This document shows positions 1-6,808 of a DNA stretch of 27,888 nucleotides, in pieces. Every line of letters starts with the position of its first letter. Within the stretch, counting starts at the first letter, position 1. The DNA is from DAOUGC01 sp034429695. GTDB lineage: Bacteria > Chloroflexota > Anaerolineae > Anaerolineales > Anaerolineaceae. Made by a program: the position numbers and the translations under genes. The notes under the pieces were generated by a model, which was not told the DNA's origin, searched no databases, and saw only the letters and a program-made list of their open reading frames with translations. The stretch is taken from NCBI GenBank assembly GCA_034429695.1, contig DAOUGC010000146.1, positions 1 through 27,888 of the forward strand, in the 5' to 3' direction.

Positions 1-1128
1 ATCACCGGAAACAAAGCCCTCACCGGTTTCACTGCGCCCAAGATCCTGTGGGTGCGCGAGAATGAACCGCAGGTGTACGCACAGGTCAGGCATATTTTGC
101 TTCCCAAGGATTATGTGCGTTACCGCCTGACCGGTGAATTTGCGATTGACAAAGCCGACGGAGCGGGAACGATCCTGTTTGACCTGTCCACCCGCGACTG
201 GTCGGATGAAGTGCTGAGCACGCTGGAGATCCCGCGTGAATGGCTGCCGACCACTTATGAAGGTCCACAGGTGGCGGGTGTGATCAGCGCCGCTGCCGCC
301 CAACTGACCGGGCTTAAAGCCGGTACACCGGTGGTGGGCGGTGGCGGCGATCAGGCAGCCCAGGCGGTGGGGGTAGGTGCAATTCGCCCCGGCATCCTGG
401 CGCTGACACTGGGTACGTCCGGCGTGGTGTTTGCCTCAACGCCGGGCCCCATGGTGGAAAAAGAAGGCCGCCTGCACGCCTTTTGCCATTCCGTGCCCGG
501 CATGTGGCATCTGATGGGTGTGATGCTGTCGGCGGCGGGTTCGATGCGCTGGTATCACGATACCTTTGCGCCTGACATGGCTTACGATGACCTGACCGCG
601 CCTTCAGCCGCGCTTCCGGCTGCCAGTGAAGGGCTGCTGTTCCTGCCTTACCTGACCGGTGAGCGCACTCCGCACCCCGATCCACTGGCGCGCGGGGCGT
701 TTGTCGGGCTGACCGTGCGCCATACCCGCGCTCACATGACGCGCGCCGTCATGGAGGGGGTGTCATTTGGGCTGCGCGACAGCCTTGAACTGGTGCGCTC
801 CGCCGGGTTGGGAAATATTGACCAGGTGCGCGCATCAGGCGGCGGCACGCGCAGTGCGTTGTGGCGCCAGATCCTGGCTGACGTGATGGGCGTTGAGCTG
901 GTGACGGTCAACACCACCGAGGGCGCGGCTTACGGCGCTGCCCTGCTGGCTGGCGTTGGCGCCGGTACATGGGGCTCGGTGGCTGAGGCCTGCGAGTGCG
1001 GTGTACGGGTGATTGATCGTATTCAGCCAGTGGCGGGCAACGTGCAGGTATATCAGCAGGCGTATGAGCAGTACCGTCTGTTGTACCCTGCACTCAAACC
1101 CAGTTTTGAGGCTTTGTCACGCCTTTAG
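1..1128 (+). CDS. xylB: Xylulokinase (FGGY carbohydrate kinase), 5'-truncated by window edge
   Basis: Phosphorylates D-xylulose to xylulose 5-phosphate with ATP, feeding pentoses into the pentose phosphate pathway in the cytoplasm. The frame is open from base 1. The codons before the GTG at 52 read as typical xylulokinase sequence (ITGNKALTGFTAPKILWVR), so 52 is not the real start and about 110-130 N-terminal residues lie outside the window. Visible family features are LLPKDYVRYRLTGE, the glycine-rich GGGGDQAAQAVG region, the LTLGTSG phosphate-binding segment and the C-terminal ASGGGTRSALWRQILADV with the EGAAYGAALLAG motif of the FGGY ATPase fold. The stop is TAG at 1126-1128. A two-hairpin element with a terminator follows, so the gene is probably the last of its transcript. 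Xylulokinase is the best fit, but another pentulose kinase of the family cannot be excluded. Confidence 0.9.
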   Translation: MTGNKALTGFTAPKILWVRENEPQVYAQVRHILLPKDYVRYRLTGEFAIDKADGAGTILFDLSTRDWSDEVLSTLEIPREWLPTTYEGPQVAGVISAAAAQLTGLKAGTPVVGGGGDQAAQAVGVGAIRPGILALTLGTSGVVFASTPGPMVEKEGRLHAFCHSVPGMWHLMGVMLSAAGSMRWYHDTFAPDMAYDDLTAPSAALPAASEGLLFLPYLTGERTPHPDPLARGAFVGLTVRHTRAHMTRAVMEGVSFGLRDSLELVRSAGLGNIDQVRASGGGTRSALWRQILADVMGVELVTVNTTEGAAYGAALLAGVGAGTWGSVAEACECGVRVIDRIQPVAGNVQVYQQAYEQYRLLYPALKPSFEALSRL

Positions 1129-1156
1129 CGGCAGTGAGGTTGTATATACAGGATGG

Positions 1157-1185
1157 TGGAAATTCGACCGGCAATCCCTTATAAT
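1157..1185 (+). promoter_or_regulatory. Sigma70-type promoter upstream of a two-hairpin transcript
   Basis: TGGAAA (1157-1162) is followed by a 17-nt spacer and a perfect TATAAT (1180-1185). The predicted start is near 1192, exactly at the base of the first hairpin. It lies just after the xylB stop and 130 nt before the HAD gene, which has its own TATAAT. It may therefore drive a short independent RNA. Confidence 0.45.
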
Positions 1186-1191
1186 TAAATT

Positions 1192-1273
1192 GATCAATCC
1201 ACGGGAACGGATTGATTGACGCAGTTCAGGTGAAACATCTCCATGTGATCCTCCGGAGATGTTTCATCCTTTT
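1192..1273 (+). ncRNA. Putative ~80-nt small RNA (two hairpins, anti-SD loop)
   Basis: The transcript predicted from the promoter at 1157-1185 would fold into two stems. Stem 1 pairs ATCAATCC (1193-1200) with GGATTGAT (1209-1216) around the loop ACGGGAAC. Stem 2 pairs TGAAACATCTCC (1231-1242) with GGAGATGTTTCA (1255-1266) and is followed by a short T run. The 12-nt loop of stem 2 ends in TCCTCC (1249-1254), complementary to a GGAGGA Shine-Dalgarno sequence. No convincing coding frame is seen. Alternatives are the plain terminator of xylB, or a leader/attenuator for the HAD gene at 1317. Promoter, structure and terminator are seen in sequence; the existence of the RNA is inferred. Confidence 0.4.
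1231..1273 (+). terminator. Rho-independent terminator after xylB / end of the putative small RNA
   Basis: A perfect 12-bp inverted repeat (1231-1242 with 1255-1266) has a 12-nt loop and is followed by TCCTTTT. The T tract is short. Confidence 0.7.
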
Positions 1274-1305
1274 AATCCCTGTCAATTCCGGTCAGTGATT
1301 TCATT

Positions 1306-1311
1306 TATAAT
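1306..1311 (+). promoter_or_regulatory. -10 box implying a leaderless mRNA for the HAD gene
   Basis: A consensus TATAAT ends 5 nt before the ATG at 1317, so transcription would start at or one base after the start codon. No Shine-Dalgarno sequence precedes this ATG, which fits. No good -35 box is visible at 16-18 nt. Confidence 0.4.
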
Positions 1312-1316
1312 CAACC

Positions 1317-1979
1317 ATGATGACCACAACCAAGCCATTATCAATGATTAAAGCCGTGTTATTCGACCTGGATGCAACCCTGATGGACAGCCGTGAGCTC
1401 TACAATCAGGCTTATGCACTGGCTTTCAGGGAAGTGTTGGGGGTGGAGCTTAGCCATGAAGACCGCATACGCTTCATGCGCCTGCCCACCACTGATTTTC
1501 TTGCCATGTACGCCCAGGGTGAACAGCATACCCTGCTGGAAACGTGCATGAAGACCCATGTGGACCGGCTGATTCCGCAGGCGCGTCTGTTTTCAGGTGC
1601 AGAGCAGGTGCTGGAAGCGCTCAAGGCTGCCGGAATATGTCTGGGGGTGGTGACCTCCCAAAACGGAGGGGAGATGGCGGTCTCGCGTGAGGTGTTGCAA
1701 CTCGACCGGCTGATCGACGCATGGGTCAGCGTTGACGACGTGGACAATCCCAAACCGCATCCTGACCCGGTGCTGGAGGCGTTGCGGCGGGTGGGAGTGG
1801 CTGCCGATCAGGCAGTGATGGTGGGCGACAGCCTGTGGGATCTGCAGTCCGGGCGGGCGGCAGGCGCTTTGACCGGCGCTGCGCTGTGGGATGCGCTTGA
1901 TCCCCAGGAGATGCTGGCATTTGAACCGGATTTCGTCTTTAAACAACCCGATGACGTTCTGTCTTTGATTCGTTCATAA
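1317..1979 (+). CDS. HAD-superfamily hydrolase (phosphatase / phosphoglucomutase-like)
   Basis: Predicted cytoplasmic phosphatase or phosphomutase of the haloacid dehalogenase superfamily, 220 aa, typical for the cap-containing phosphoglycolate phosphatase/beta-phosphoglucomutase-like group. Motif I is FDLDATLMDS (nucleophile Asp17, acid/base Asp19). It has Ala where DxDGT usually has Gly. Motif II is GVVTSQN, the motif III lysine is in NPKPHPDP, and motif IV is VMVGDSLWDLQSG. A helical cap lies between motifs I and II. The ATG at 1317 has no Shine-Dalgarno but sits 5 nt behind a TATAAT, so I chose it as a leaderless start; the Met codon at 1344 is an alternative. The next gene begins 15 nt after the stop, so it probably heads a three-gene operon. 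The substrate cannot be read from sequence. Adjacency to xylulokinase hints at sugar phosphates, but a terminator separates them. Confidence 0.85.
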   Translation: MMTTTKPLSMIKAVLFDLDATLMDSRELYNQAYALAFREVLGVELSHEDRIRFMRLPTTDFLAMYAQGEQHTLLETCMKTHVDRLIPQARLFSGAEQVLEALKAAGICLGVVTSQNGGEMAVSREVLQLDRLIDAWVSVDDVDNPKPHPDPVLEALRRVGVAADQAVMVGDSLWDLQSGRAAGALTGAALWDALDPQEMLAFEPDFVFKQPDDVLSLIRS

Positions 1980-1994
1980 CCACCGGAGGCGTGG

Positions 1995-3857
1995 GTGGAT
2001 TTTCAACAGGCGCAGGCTGAATATCAACGACTCAAAGCCATGCTGGAAGCAGGGCAAATTGAGCCTGCCGCCTTTGAAGAAGCCGTGCTGAGTTTGGAAG
2101 TGGTGAGGCCAGGCGGGGTGCGCTGGCGCATTGGTTCTTCCACGGGCCAATGGTACCGTTCGTACGGTGACGCATGGGAACCTGCCGTGCCGGGCAGCCT
2201 TTCGGAACGTCTGGGTGAGATCTTTCCGCCGCGCAGTTTTTCCCGCCTGTGGTTGAGCGGGGTGTTCTCACTGGGGTGCATCGGATTGCTGGTGCTTGCG
2301 CTGGTGGTGTTTGTGGTCTTTAACCGGCCGATTGTCAATGCGCTTGCCCGCCTGCCAGTGGGTGCAGGGCAACCCACCCTGGAGCAATCCCCTGTGCCGT
2401 TTCAATCGGCCACTCCAGATCTCTCCACCATCACCCCCACCATCACGCTTACTCCCACGCGTACGCTGATCCCCACGCACACCTTCACCCCCACTCTCAC
2501 GGCGTCCGCCACGCATACTCCGCAACCGCAATTGATGGCGGTCGCCCCGCAGGGGCCCTGGTTGTTGATCACCGGCAGGGACGGGGTGTGGGGGGCAGCG
2601 CCCGAAAGTGGGGTGCAGTCTGCTGTATATGAGCCGCAGCCGGGAGCTGAGGTGATGCGGGTATCTGCCGCACCGATGGGCGGACGGGTGGCGATCCTCA
2701 GCGGTGTGCGCCGGGGAGATAACCCCGTAACCGGCCTGCGCTTGACGGTGTTGCAACTACCCCAGGGCAGCGAAATCTTCTCGATGGCTCTGGTGGCTCC
2801 AGAGAACGAAGCCGGACCCGGCACCCAACCCGGCGACGCGGTTTATGAAGCCACGTATGCCATCGCTGAATTGCCTTCCATGGCATGGTCGCCGGATGGA
2901 ATGCAACTGGCGTTCACGGCTGCCACGCAGGCGCCCTTTGCCGATATGTATGTTTATTCTTTTATGGATGACAGCCTGACCCGCATGGAAGAGCAAGAGG
3001 CGGAGGCGTGGCTGCCGGAATGGTCGCCGGATGGACGTTACTTAATCTATTTCTCGGCGTATACGGTGAGCAGCGAAGATAAGGATATGGAAGGCGTCTT
3101 TGCGGTTGAGGTGGGCAGCCGCATTGTGCGGCAACTGGCAGGTGGGTTGGGCGGGGGCGGTGGGTATGCCGGCTGGTCGCAGCCGCGCACGCTGGCGCTG
3201 TTCAGCAGTGATTCGATCTGTCATAACACCAACCTGCGCCAGGCTGATCCGCAGCAGCAGGAAGTCAACAACCGTTTTGCGGGCTGTTTCGATGACGCTG
3301 CCGTTCAACCGGCCACAGGTACATTGCTGATTGCCGTCAGCGCCGATACAGCCGCCAATTGCCCGTGCATGACTGGCATGCTCATCCCCGAATTGACCGG
3401 GCCGGGGGTGTATCTCATCCCTGCCGGGTTGGGTTTGCCGCGCCGGTTGTCAGATCAACCGGCAGACCGGGTGCTGTATGATGAGGAGCGTGACGTGTTT
3501 TACGCCGGTCTGGGTGGGTTCAGCACTGCTTATGACGTGAATGGTTACGCTTACCGGCTTCCAGTGGTGGCATGGGATACCGCACCGATTAGCGCCCCAC
3601 CCCAGGCGGCTTTGAATGGGGATGGGGTGGCATGGGTGGATACCACAGGCGCGGACGCAGGCGTGTGGCTGGCGGATGGTGATGGAGCGCGGCGGATTTT
3701 TGATGGCGAAGCGAACGCCATTACCTGGTCACAAGATGGGTCCCTGCTGGTACAGGCGGGCAGTAACCTGTTTGCTGCACACAGCCCTGATTGGCAATTT
3801 ACTCCAGTGCTCAACATCCGCAGTGATATACAGACCATGCAGTGGCTGTGGCCCTGA
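1995..3857 (+). CDS. Membrane-anchored TolB/WD40-like beta-propeller protein with Chloroflexota-type N-terminal domain
   Basis: Function unknown; 620 aa. Residues 1-66 form a short domain, a helical hairpin (QRLKAMLEAGQIEP) followed by a W/Y-rich strand region (GVRWRIG, GQWYRSYGDAWEP). The same domain recurs at the start of the next protein. One transmembrane helix spans about residues 86-109. A Thr/Pro-rich linker (about 130-179) follows, and then an exported region with propeller strands including two WSPDG motifs (about 298 and 343). The expected topology is N-terminus inside with the propeller outside. The GTG at 1995 is preceded by GGAGG (1985-1989) at 5 nt, which fixes the start. It lies 15 nt after the HAD stop and 16 nt before the next start. 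Propellers of this kind often bind or sense ligands and proteins, but no catalytic residues are recognisable. Confidence 0.8.
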   Translation: MDFQQAQAEYQRLKAMLEAGQIEPAAFEEAVLSLEVVRPGGVRWRIGSSTGQWYRSYGDAWEPAVPGSLSERLGEIFPPRSFSRLWLSGVFSLGCIGLLVLALVVFVVFNRPIVNALARLPVGAGQPTLEQSPVPFQSATPDLSTITPTITLTPTRTLIPTHTFTPTLTASATHTPQPQLMAVAPQGPWLLITGRDGVWGAAPESGVQSAVYEPQPGAEVMRVSAAPMGGRVAILSGVRRGDNPVTGLRLTVLQLPQGSEIFSMALVAPENEAGPGTQPGDAVYEATYAIAELPSMAWSPDGMQLAFTAATQAPFADMYVYSFMDDSLTRMEEQEAEAWLPEWSPDGRYLIYFSAYTVSSEDKDMEGVFAVEVGSRIVRQLAGGLGGGGGYAGWSQPRTLALFSSDSICHNTNLRQADPQQQEVNNRFAGCFDDAAVQPATGTLLIAVSADTAANCPCMTGMLIPELTGPGVYLIPAGLGLPRRLSDQPADRVLYDEERDVFYAGLGGFSTAYDVNGYAYRLPVVAWDTAPISAPPQAALNGDGVAWVDTTGADAGVWLADGDGARRIFDGEANAITWSQDGSLLVQAGSNLFAAHSPDWQFTPVLNIRSDIQTMQWLWP

Positions 3858-3863
3858 ACGGGC

Positions 3864-3870
3864 AGGAGGT
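3864..3870 (+). promoter_or_regulatory. Strong ribosome binding site that fixes a TTG start
   Basis: AGGAGGT lies 3 nt before the TTG at 3874 (4 nt measured from AGGAGG). It selects this unusual start over upstream in-frame codons inside the preceding gene. The protein from here begins with the same LSFQQA/DFQQA pattern as its upstream paralogous domain. Confidence 0.8.
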
Positions 3871-3873
3871 CGT

Positions 3874-5406
3874 TTGAGTTTTCAGCAAGCCAGGCAGGTG
3901 TGGGAACGGTTGAAGGCAGAGCTGGATGCGGGGCGCATCCAACCCGATGAGTTCGAAGCGCGGGTGATGAACCTGGGGCGCACCGACGCGGATGGAGTGG
4001 AGTGGCGCCTGAGCCTGACCGGTGGGGAATGGTTTCGGCGTGTGGCGGATGGCTGGGAACGGGCTGAACCGGTGGAACAATCAATGGAACCCCGGCAGCC
4101 GTTGCCGGTGCGCATCATGCCTGCTTTTGCCACCCTGGTGACGCTCACCGTTGTGCTGGGTCTGGCAGCGTTGCTGCGCGGATTGCCCCCACTGGAGCTG
4201 GCCTGGATCTCGCGCGCCCGTACCACGCCGGTCACCATCACGCCCGCCGGGGCGTTCCCGCAGGGAACGTTGCCCGGGAATGCAGGTACACTCACCCTTG
4301 AGGGCGGGACGAGCGCCACCGCTGCGGCGGCTGAAGGCGACCTGACGCAAACACCCCCCGCAGCCACCCGCACCCCTGCCATCGCCAGGGACGGAACCAT
4401 CACATCCACGACCGAGCCGGGTGGCTCCACCAGCGAATTGCCCTCCGGTGATCTGCGTGTCTGGCGGCATGTTTCCACCTCCAATTTTGGCGCTGAGACC
4501 GAAGTGGTGGATGAATGGCGTTCCTTGCTGACTTATTTGGATGATATCCAGTTTTTTGTCCACCAGAAGCGCCCGTCCATGCGGTTTGAATACCCTGATT
4601 TCTTTATTGACATCATCTCCGAAAACCCGGGGTTGTACGCCAGTCTGGGCGACATGGAACTGGATGAGGTGTTTGCCATTCCGGGTGATAACGATCAATC
4701 GGCGATTGACCTGCTGTGCCACATGAAAGACTTTGACAACGCCTACTTCCTGCGCGTCTCGCGCGCTGGCTGGCGGTTGGAGAAAGCTGTTGGCGGGGTG
4801 GAAACCACCCTGCAGGAAGGCACATTGCCCGCGGATGTTCTGAACGGCGGTTGGGCAGCAGTGCGAATGCGCTGTGCAGCCGGGCGGATCGTCACGTGGC
4901 TGAACGGCAGGCAATTGTTCAATGTGACCGATGCAGACCTTGCCAGCGGGGCATGGGGCGTGCTGTTTTATCTGGAAGGCAGCGCCGACAGCGGCACGCT
5001 GTATTGGTCGAGGCATGCGGTGCGCCAGCCGGGTGAAGGAACCCCCGGATTGTTCGACGCAGTGGAGGGGCGCGACCTGGTTGTCTCTCTGGATGCCGCC
5101 AGCTTTACCTCGCCAGGCGGCCTGCAGGTGACGCTGGGGATTGAAAATTGGAGCCAGAGGAGCATCACCCTGCGCAGCGACCAGATATGGCTGCAGCGCG
5201 CAGATGGTACCCGTTTTGATGTGACTGGCGGCGGCAGCGTTAATCCATTTGACGACCCGCTGGTGCTCTCCACCGGCTCTGTCAGCGGCACACTGGCGTT
5301 CGCCAATGTAACCAATGCCGACGCCCAGCAGGGACTGGATCTGGTATTGGACCTGGGCGCAGCCGGTATGGGGCAGGTGCGGTTTTCCATTCCACCCGGG
5401 TTGTAA
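3874..5406 (+). CDS. Membrane-anchored protein with concanavalin-like (DUF1080/LamG-type) domain
   Basis: Function unknown; 510 aa from TTG at 3874. The frame stays open back to 3616, but that would overlap the upstream gene by about 240 nt and the strong AGGAGGT favours 3874. Residues 1-66 repeat the N-terminal domain of the upstream neighbour (FQQA, RLKAxLxAGxIxP, GVxWR, W-E-A-P). A transmembrane helix lies at about 81-101, with a Thr/Ala/Gly/Pro-rich linker to about 190. Residues about 225-385 look like a concanavalin-type beta-sandwich of the DUF1080/LamG kind (FFIDIISENPGLYASLGDMEL, YFLRVSRAGWRLEK, WAAVRMRC, VTWLNGRQLF, WGVLFYLEG). This fold usually binds carbohydrate or an extracellular ligand. 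Residues about 399-508 form a second beta-sandwich resembling DUF4352-like surface domains. It is the last gene of the HAD unit, with a terminator 24 nt later. Confidence 0.8.
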   Translation: MSFQQARQVWERLKAELDAGRIQPDEFEARVMNLGRTDADGVEWRLSLTGGEWFRRVADGWERAEPVEQSMEPRQPLPVRIMPAFATLVTLTVVLGLAALLRGLPPLELAWISRARTTPVTITPAGAFPQGTLPGNAGTLTLEGGTSATAAAAEGDLTQTPPAATRTPAIARDGTITSTTEPGGSTSELPSGDLRVWRHVSTSNFGAETEVVDEWRSLLTYLDDIQFFVHQKRPSMRFEYPDFFIDIISENPGLYASLGDMELDEVFAIPGDNDQSAIDLLCHMKDFDNAYFLRVSRAGWRLEKAVGGVETTLQEGTLPADVLNGGWAAVRMRCAAGRIVTWLNGRQLFNVTDADLASGAWGVLFYLEGSADSGTLYWSRHAVRQPGEGTPGLFDAVEGRDLVVSLDAASFTSPGGLQVTLGIENWSQRSITLRSDQIWLQRADGTRFDVTGGGSVNPFDDPLVLSTGSVSGTLAFANVTNADAQQGLDLVLDLGAAGMGQVRFSIPPGL

Positions 5407-5430
5407 ACCATGCCCGGAATCATCACAGGG

Positions 5431-5464
5431 AAAAATCCGGAGCTGCCTGCCCCGGATTTTTTTG
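5431..5464 (+). terminator. Rho-independent terminator of the HAD-propeller operon
   Basis: AAAAATCCGG (5431-5440) pairs with CCGGATTTTT (5452-5461) around an 11-nt loop and runs into a seven-T tract. Confidence 0.85.
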
Positions 5465-5472
5465 ATCCCCGC

Positions 5473-5501
5473 TTGACAGCGCCGCCCGGAATGGGTAGGA
5501 T
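5473..5501 (+). promoter_or_regulatory. Sigma70 promoter of the WD40 lipoprotein gene
   Basis: A perfect TTGACA (5473-5478), 17-nt spacer and TAGGAT (5496-5501) lie just after the preceding terminator. The expected start near 5508 gives a leader of about 17 nt carrying the Shine-Dalgarno GGGAGGA (5514-5520). Confidence 0.7.
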
Positions 5502-5524
5502 GAAAACAATCGAGGGAGGATAGC

Positions 5525-6649
5525 ATGAGAAGAAGAAGGTTTCCAGTACTTTTTTTGCTCGTATTGCTGGTTGGCGCCTGTAATATGCCGGTAAACGCAC
5601 CCACCGGTGGAGAGGTGGATACTCAGGCTTTTGAACAGCTTACCGCAGAAGCTGGCGACAAGATCCTGCAGACGGCCATTCCGTTGTTGGAACAGGCCAC
5701 GGAAACAGCCAGGGCATTTGAGCCAGTGCCGATCTCGGTTCAAAACGCCGCGTCGCTGGTAGAAAGCGGCATGGCGGAACTGAACAATCCTTACGGGCTG
5801 AGTTGGTCCACCGACAGTGCGTTGCTTGGAGCGGTTACACAGGAAGGCATGTTGTTGTTCGACAGCGCCACGCTTGCGGTGAAATCCAACGTGATGGTAC
5901 AGCAACCCATCAGTTTGCTTGATTTTTCATCAGCCAACGGGTTGATGGCAACCACAACCGATCAGAAGACGATTGATCTGCGTGATGTGGCCAGTGGCGA
6001 TCTGCGCGGGACGGTGCTTTCCCCGTCGCCAGTGATGGGGGTGGTGTTCTCTCCGGATGGGACCCTGCTGGCTGCACCGCTGGCCGACCAGTTTGGTGTG
6101 GACATCTGGAATGTGGGAACCGTGCAGCGCATGGGCACGTTGATCGGGTTTGAAACGGCGGCCCCCACCTATGGGGTATCCTTCTCGCGGGATGGGCGCA
6201 ATATCATCTGGGTGGCGCGCGGCACTGCCATGGTGATGGATGTGGAGAGCGGAGCAGCCGGCGAGTATTTGAATCATGAGGAATTCATCGGGGCAACGGC
6301 GCTCACCCCCGATGAACAGACTCTGGCAGTTGCCACAGCCGGTCTTACGGGTGATACCTTTACCCCGTTTATTCAGTTGTGGAACCCGTGGAATGGCGAA
6401 GATCTGGGACGCATCCCGACCGGTGAAACCATCATGTCCACACTGGATGTCTCCCCGGACGGCAGTTTGCTGGCTGGTGGTCGCAACACTGAAGTTGTCA
6501 TCTGGGATCTTTCCAACCAGCAGGAGATTGCCGTGCTGGACAGCCACACCGACCGGGTGACATCGGTGAGTTTTTCGCCGGATGGAACCATGCTGGCTTC
6601 CACAGCGGTGGACGGCACTTTGCGCATCTGGCGCGTACCTCAACCCTGA
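5525..6649 (+). CDS. WD40-repeat lipoprotein
   Basis: Secreted and lipid-anchored beta-propeller, 374 aa, probably a scaffold for protein interactions at the cell surface. The N-terminus is a lipoprotein signal: a basic MRRRR, a hydrophobic core and the lipobox VGAC with Cys19. A helical region rich in Ala/Glu/Thr (about 30-70) precedes the propeller. At least five recognisable WD40 blades follow, with motifs such as VVFSPDGTLLAAP...VDIWNV, LDVSPDGSLLAGG...VVIWDL and VSFSPDGTMLAS...LRIWRV. GGGAGGA lies 4 nt before the ATG. The gene has its own promoter and terminator, so it is monocistronic. No enzymatic motif is seen, and the partner is unknown. Confidence 0.85.
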   Translation: MRRRRFPVLFLLVLLVGACNMPVNAPTGGEVDTQAFEQLTAEAGDKILQTAIPLLEQATETARAFEPVPISVQNAASLVESGMAELNNPYGLSWSTDSALLGAVTQEGMLLFDSATLAVKSNVMVQQPISLLDFSSANGLMATTTDQKTIDLRDVASGDLRGTVLSPSPVMGVVFSPDGTLLAAPLADQFGVDIWNVGTVQRMGTLIGFETAAPTYGVSFSRDGRNIIWVARGTAMVMDVESGAAGEYLNHEEFIGATALTPDEQTLAVATAGLTGDTFTPFIQLWNPWNGEDLGRIPTGETIMSTLDVSPDGSLLAGGRNTEVVIWDLSNQQEIAVLDSHTDRVTSVSFSPDGTMLASTAVDGTLRIWRVPQP

Positions 6650-6664
6650 AACCTGAAATTGGCA

Positions 6665-6700
6665 CAAACAACCGCCCGGACAGGGCGGTTGTTTGTTTTT
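6665..6700 (+). terminator. Rho-independent terminator after the WD40 lipoprotein
   Basis: A perfect 13-bp stem pairs CAAACAACCGCCC (6665-6677) with GGGCGGTTGTTTG (6683-6695). It has a GGACA loop and a five-T run. Confidence 0.92.
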
Positions 6701-6773
6701 GCTAAAAAAATTTTTTGGTTTGATAAAAACTGCAAATCTGTCGATTCTGTATGGTGGGATTGGTAATTTTTAC

Positions 6774-6802
6774 TTTACCCACGGTTGGGTTTAAGATATG
6801 AT
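6774..6802 (+). promoter_or_regulatory. Promoter giving a leaderless sensor-kinase mRNA
   Basis: TTTACC (6774-6779), a 17-nt spacer and TATGAT (6797-6802) are followed by 6 nt and the GTG start codon at 6809. The predicted transcription start therefore coincides with the first base of the coding region. The GNAT gene near 21300 has the same arrangement. Confidence 0.6.
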
Positions 6803-6808
6803 TAATTT

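Noticed and set aside
2430..2531. Short tandem-like ACC/CCC repeats
   Set aside because: These encode the Thr/Pro linker and are not DNA repeats such as a CRISPR or satellite.
3616..3873. Upstream extension of the 3874 gene to an ATG at 3616
   Set aside because: It would overlap the propeller gene by about 240 nt. The residues added are unlike the domain that follows, and AGGAGGT before TTG 3874 explains initiation.
4081..5604. 507-codon open frame on the minus strand
   Set aside because: It lies antisense to the anchored concanavalin-like gene, has no family motifs, and its composition is what GC-rich antisense frames produce.
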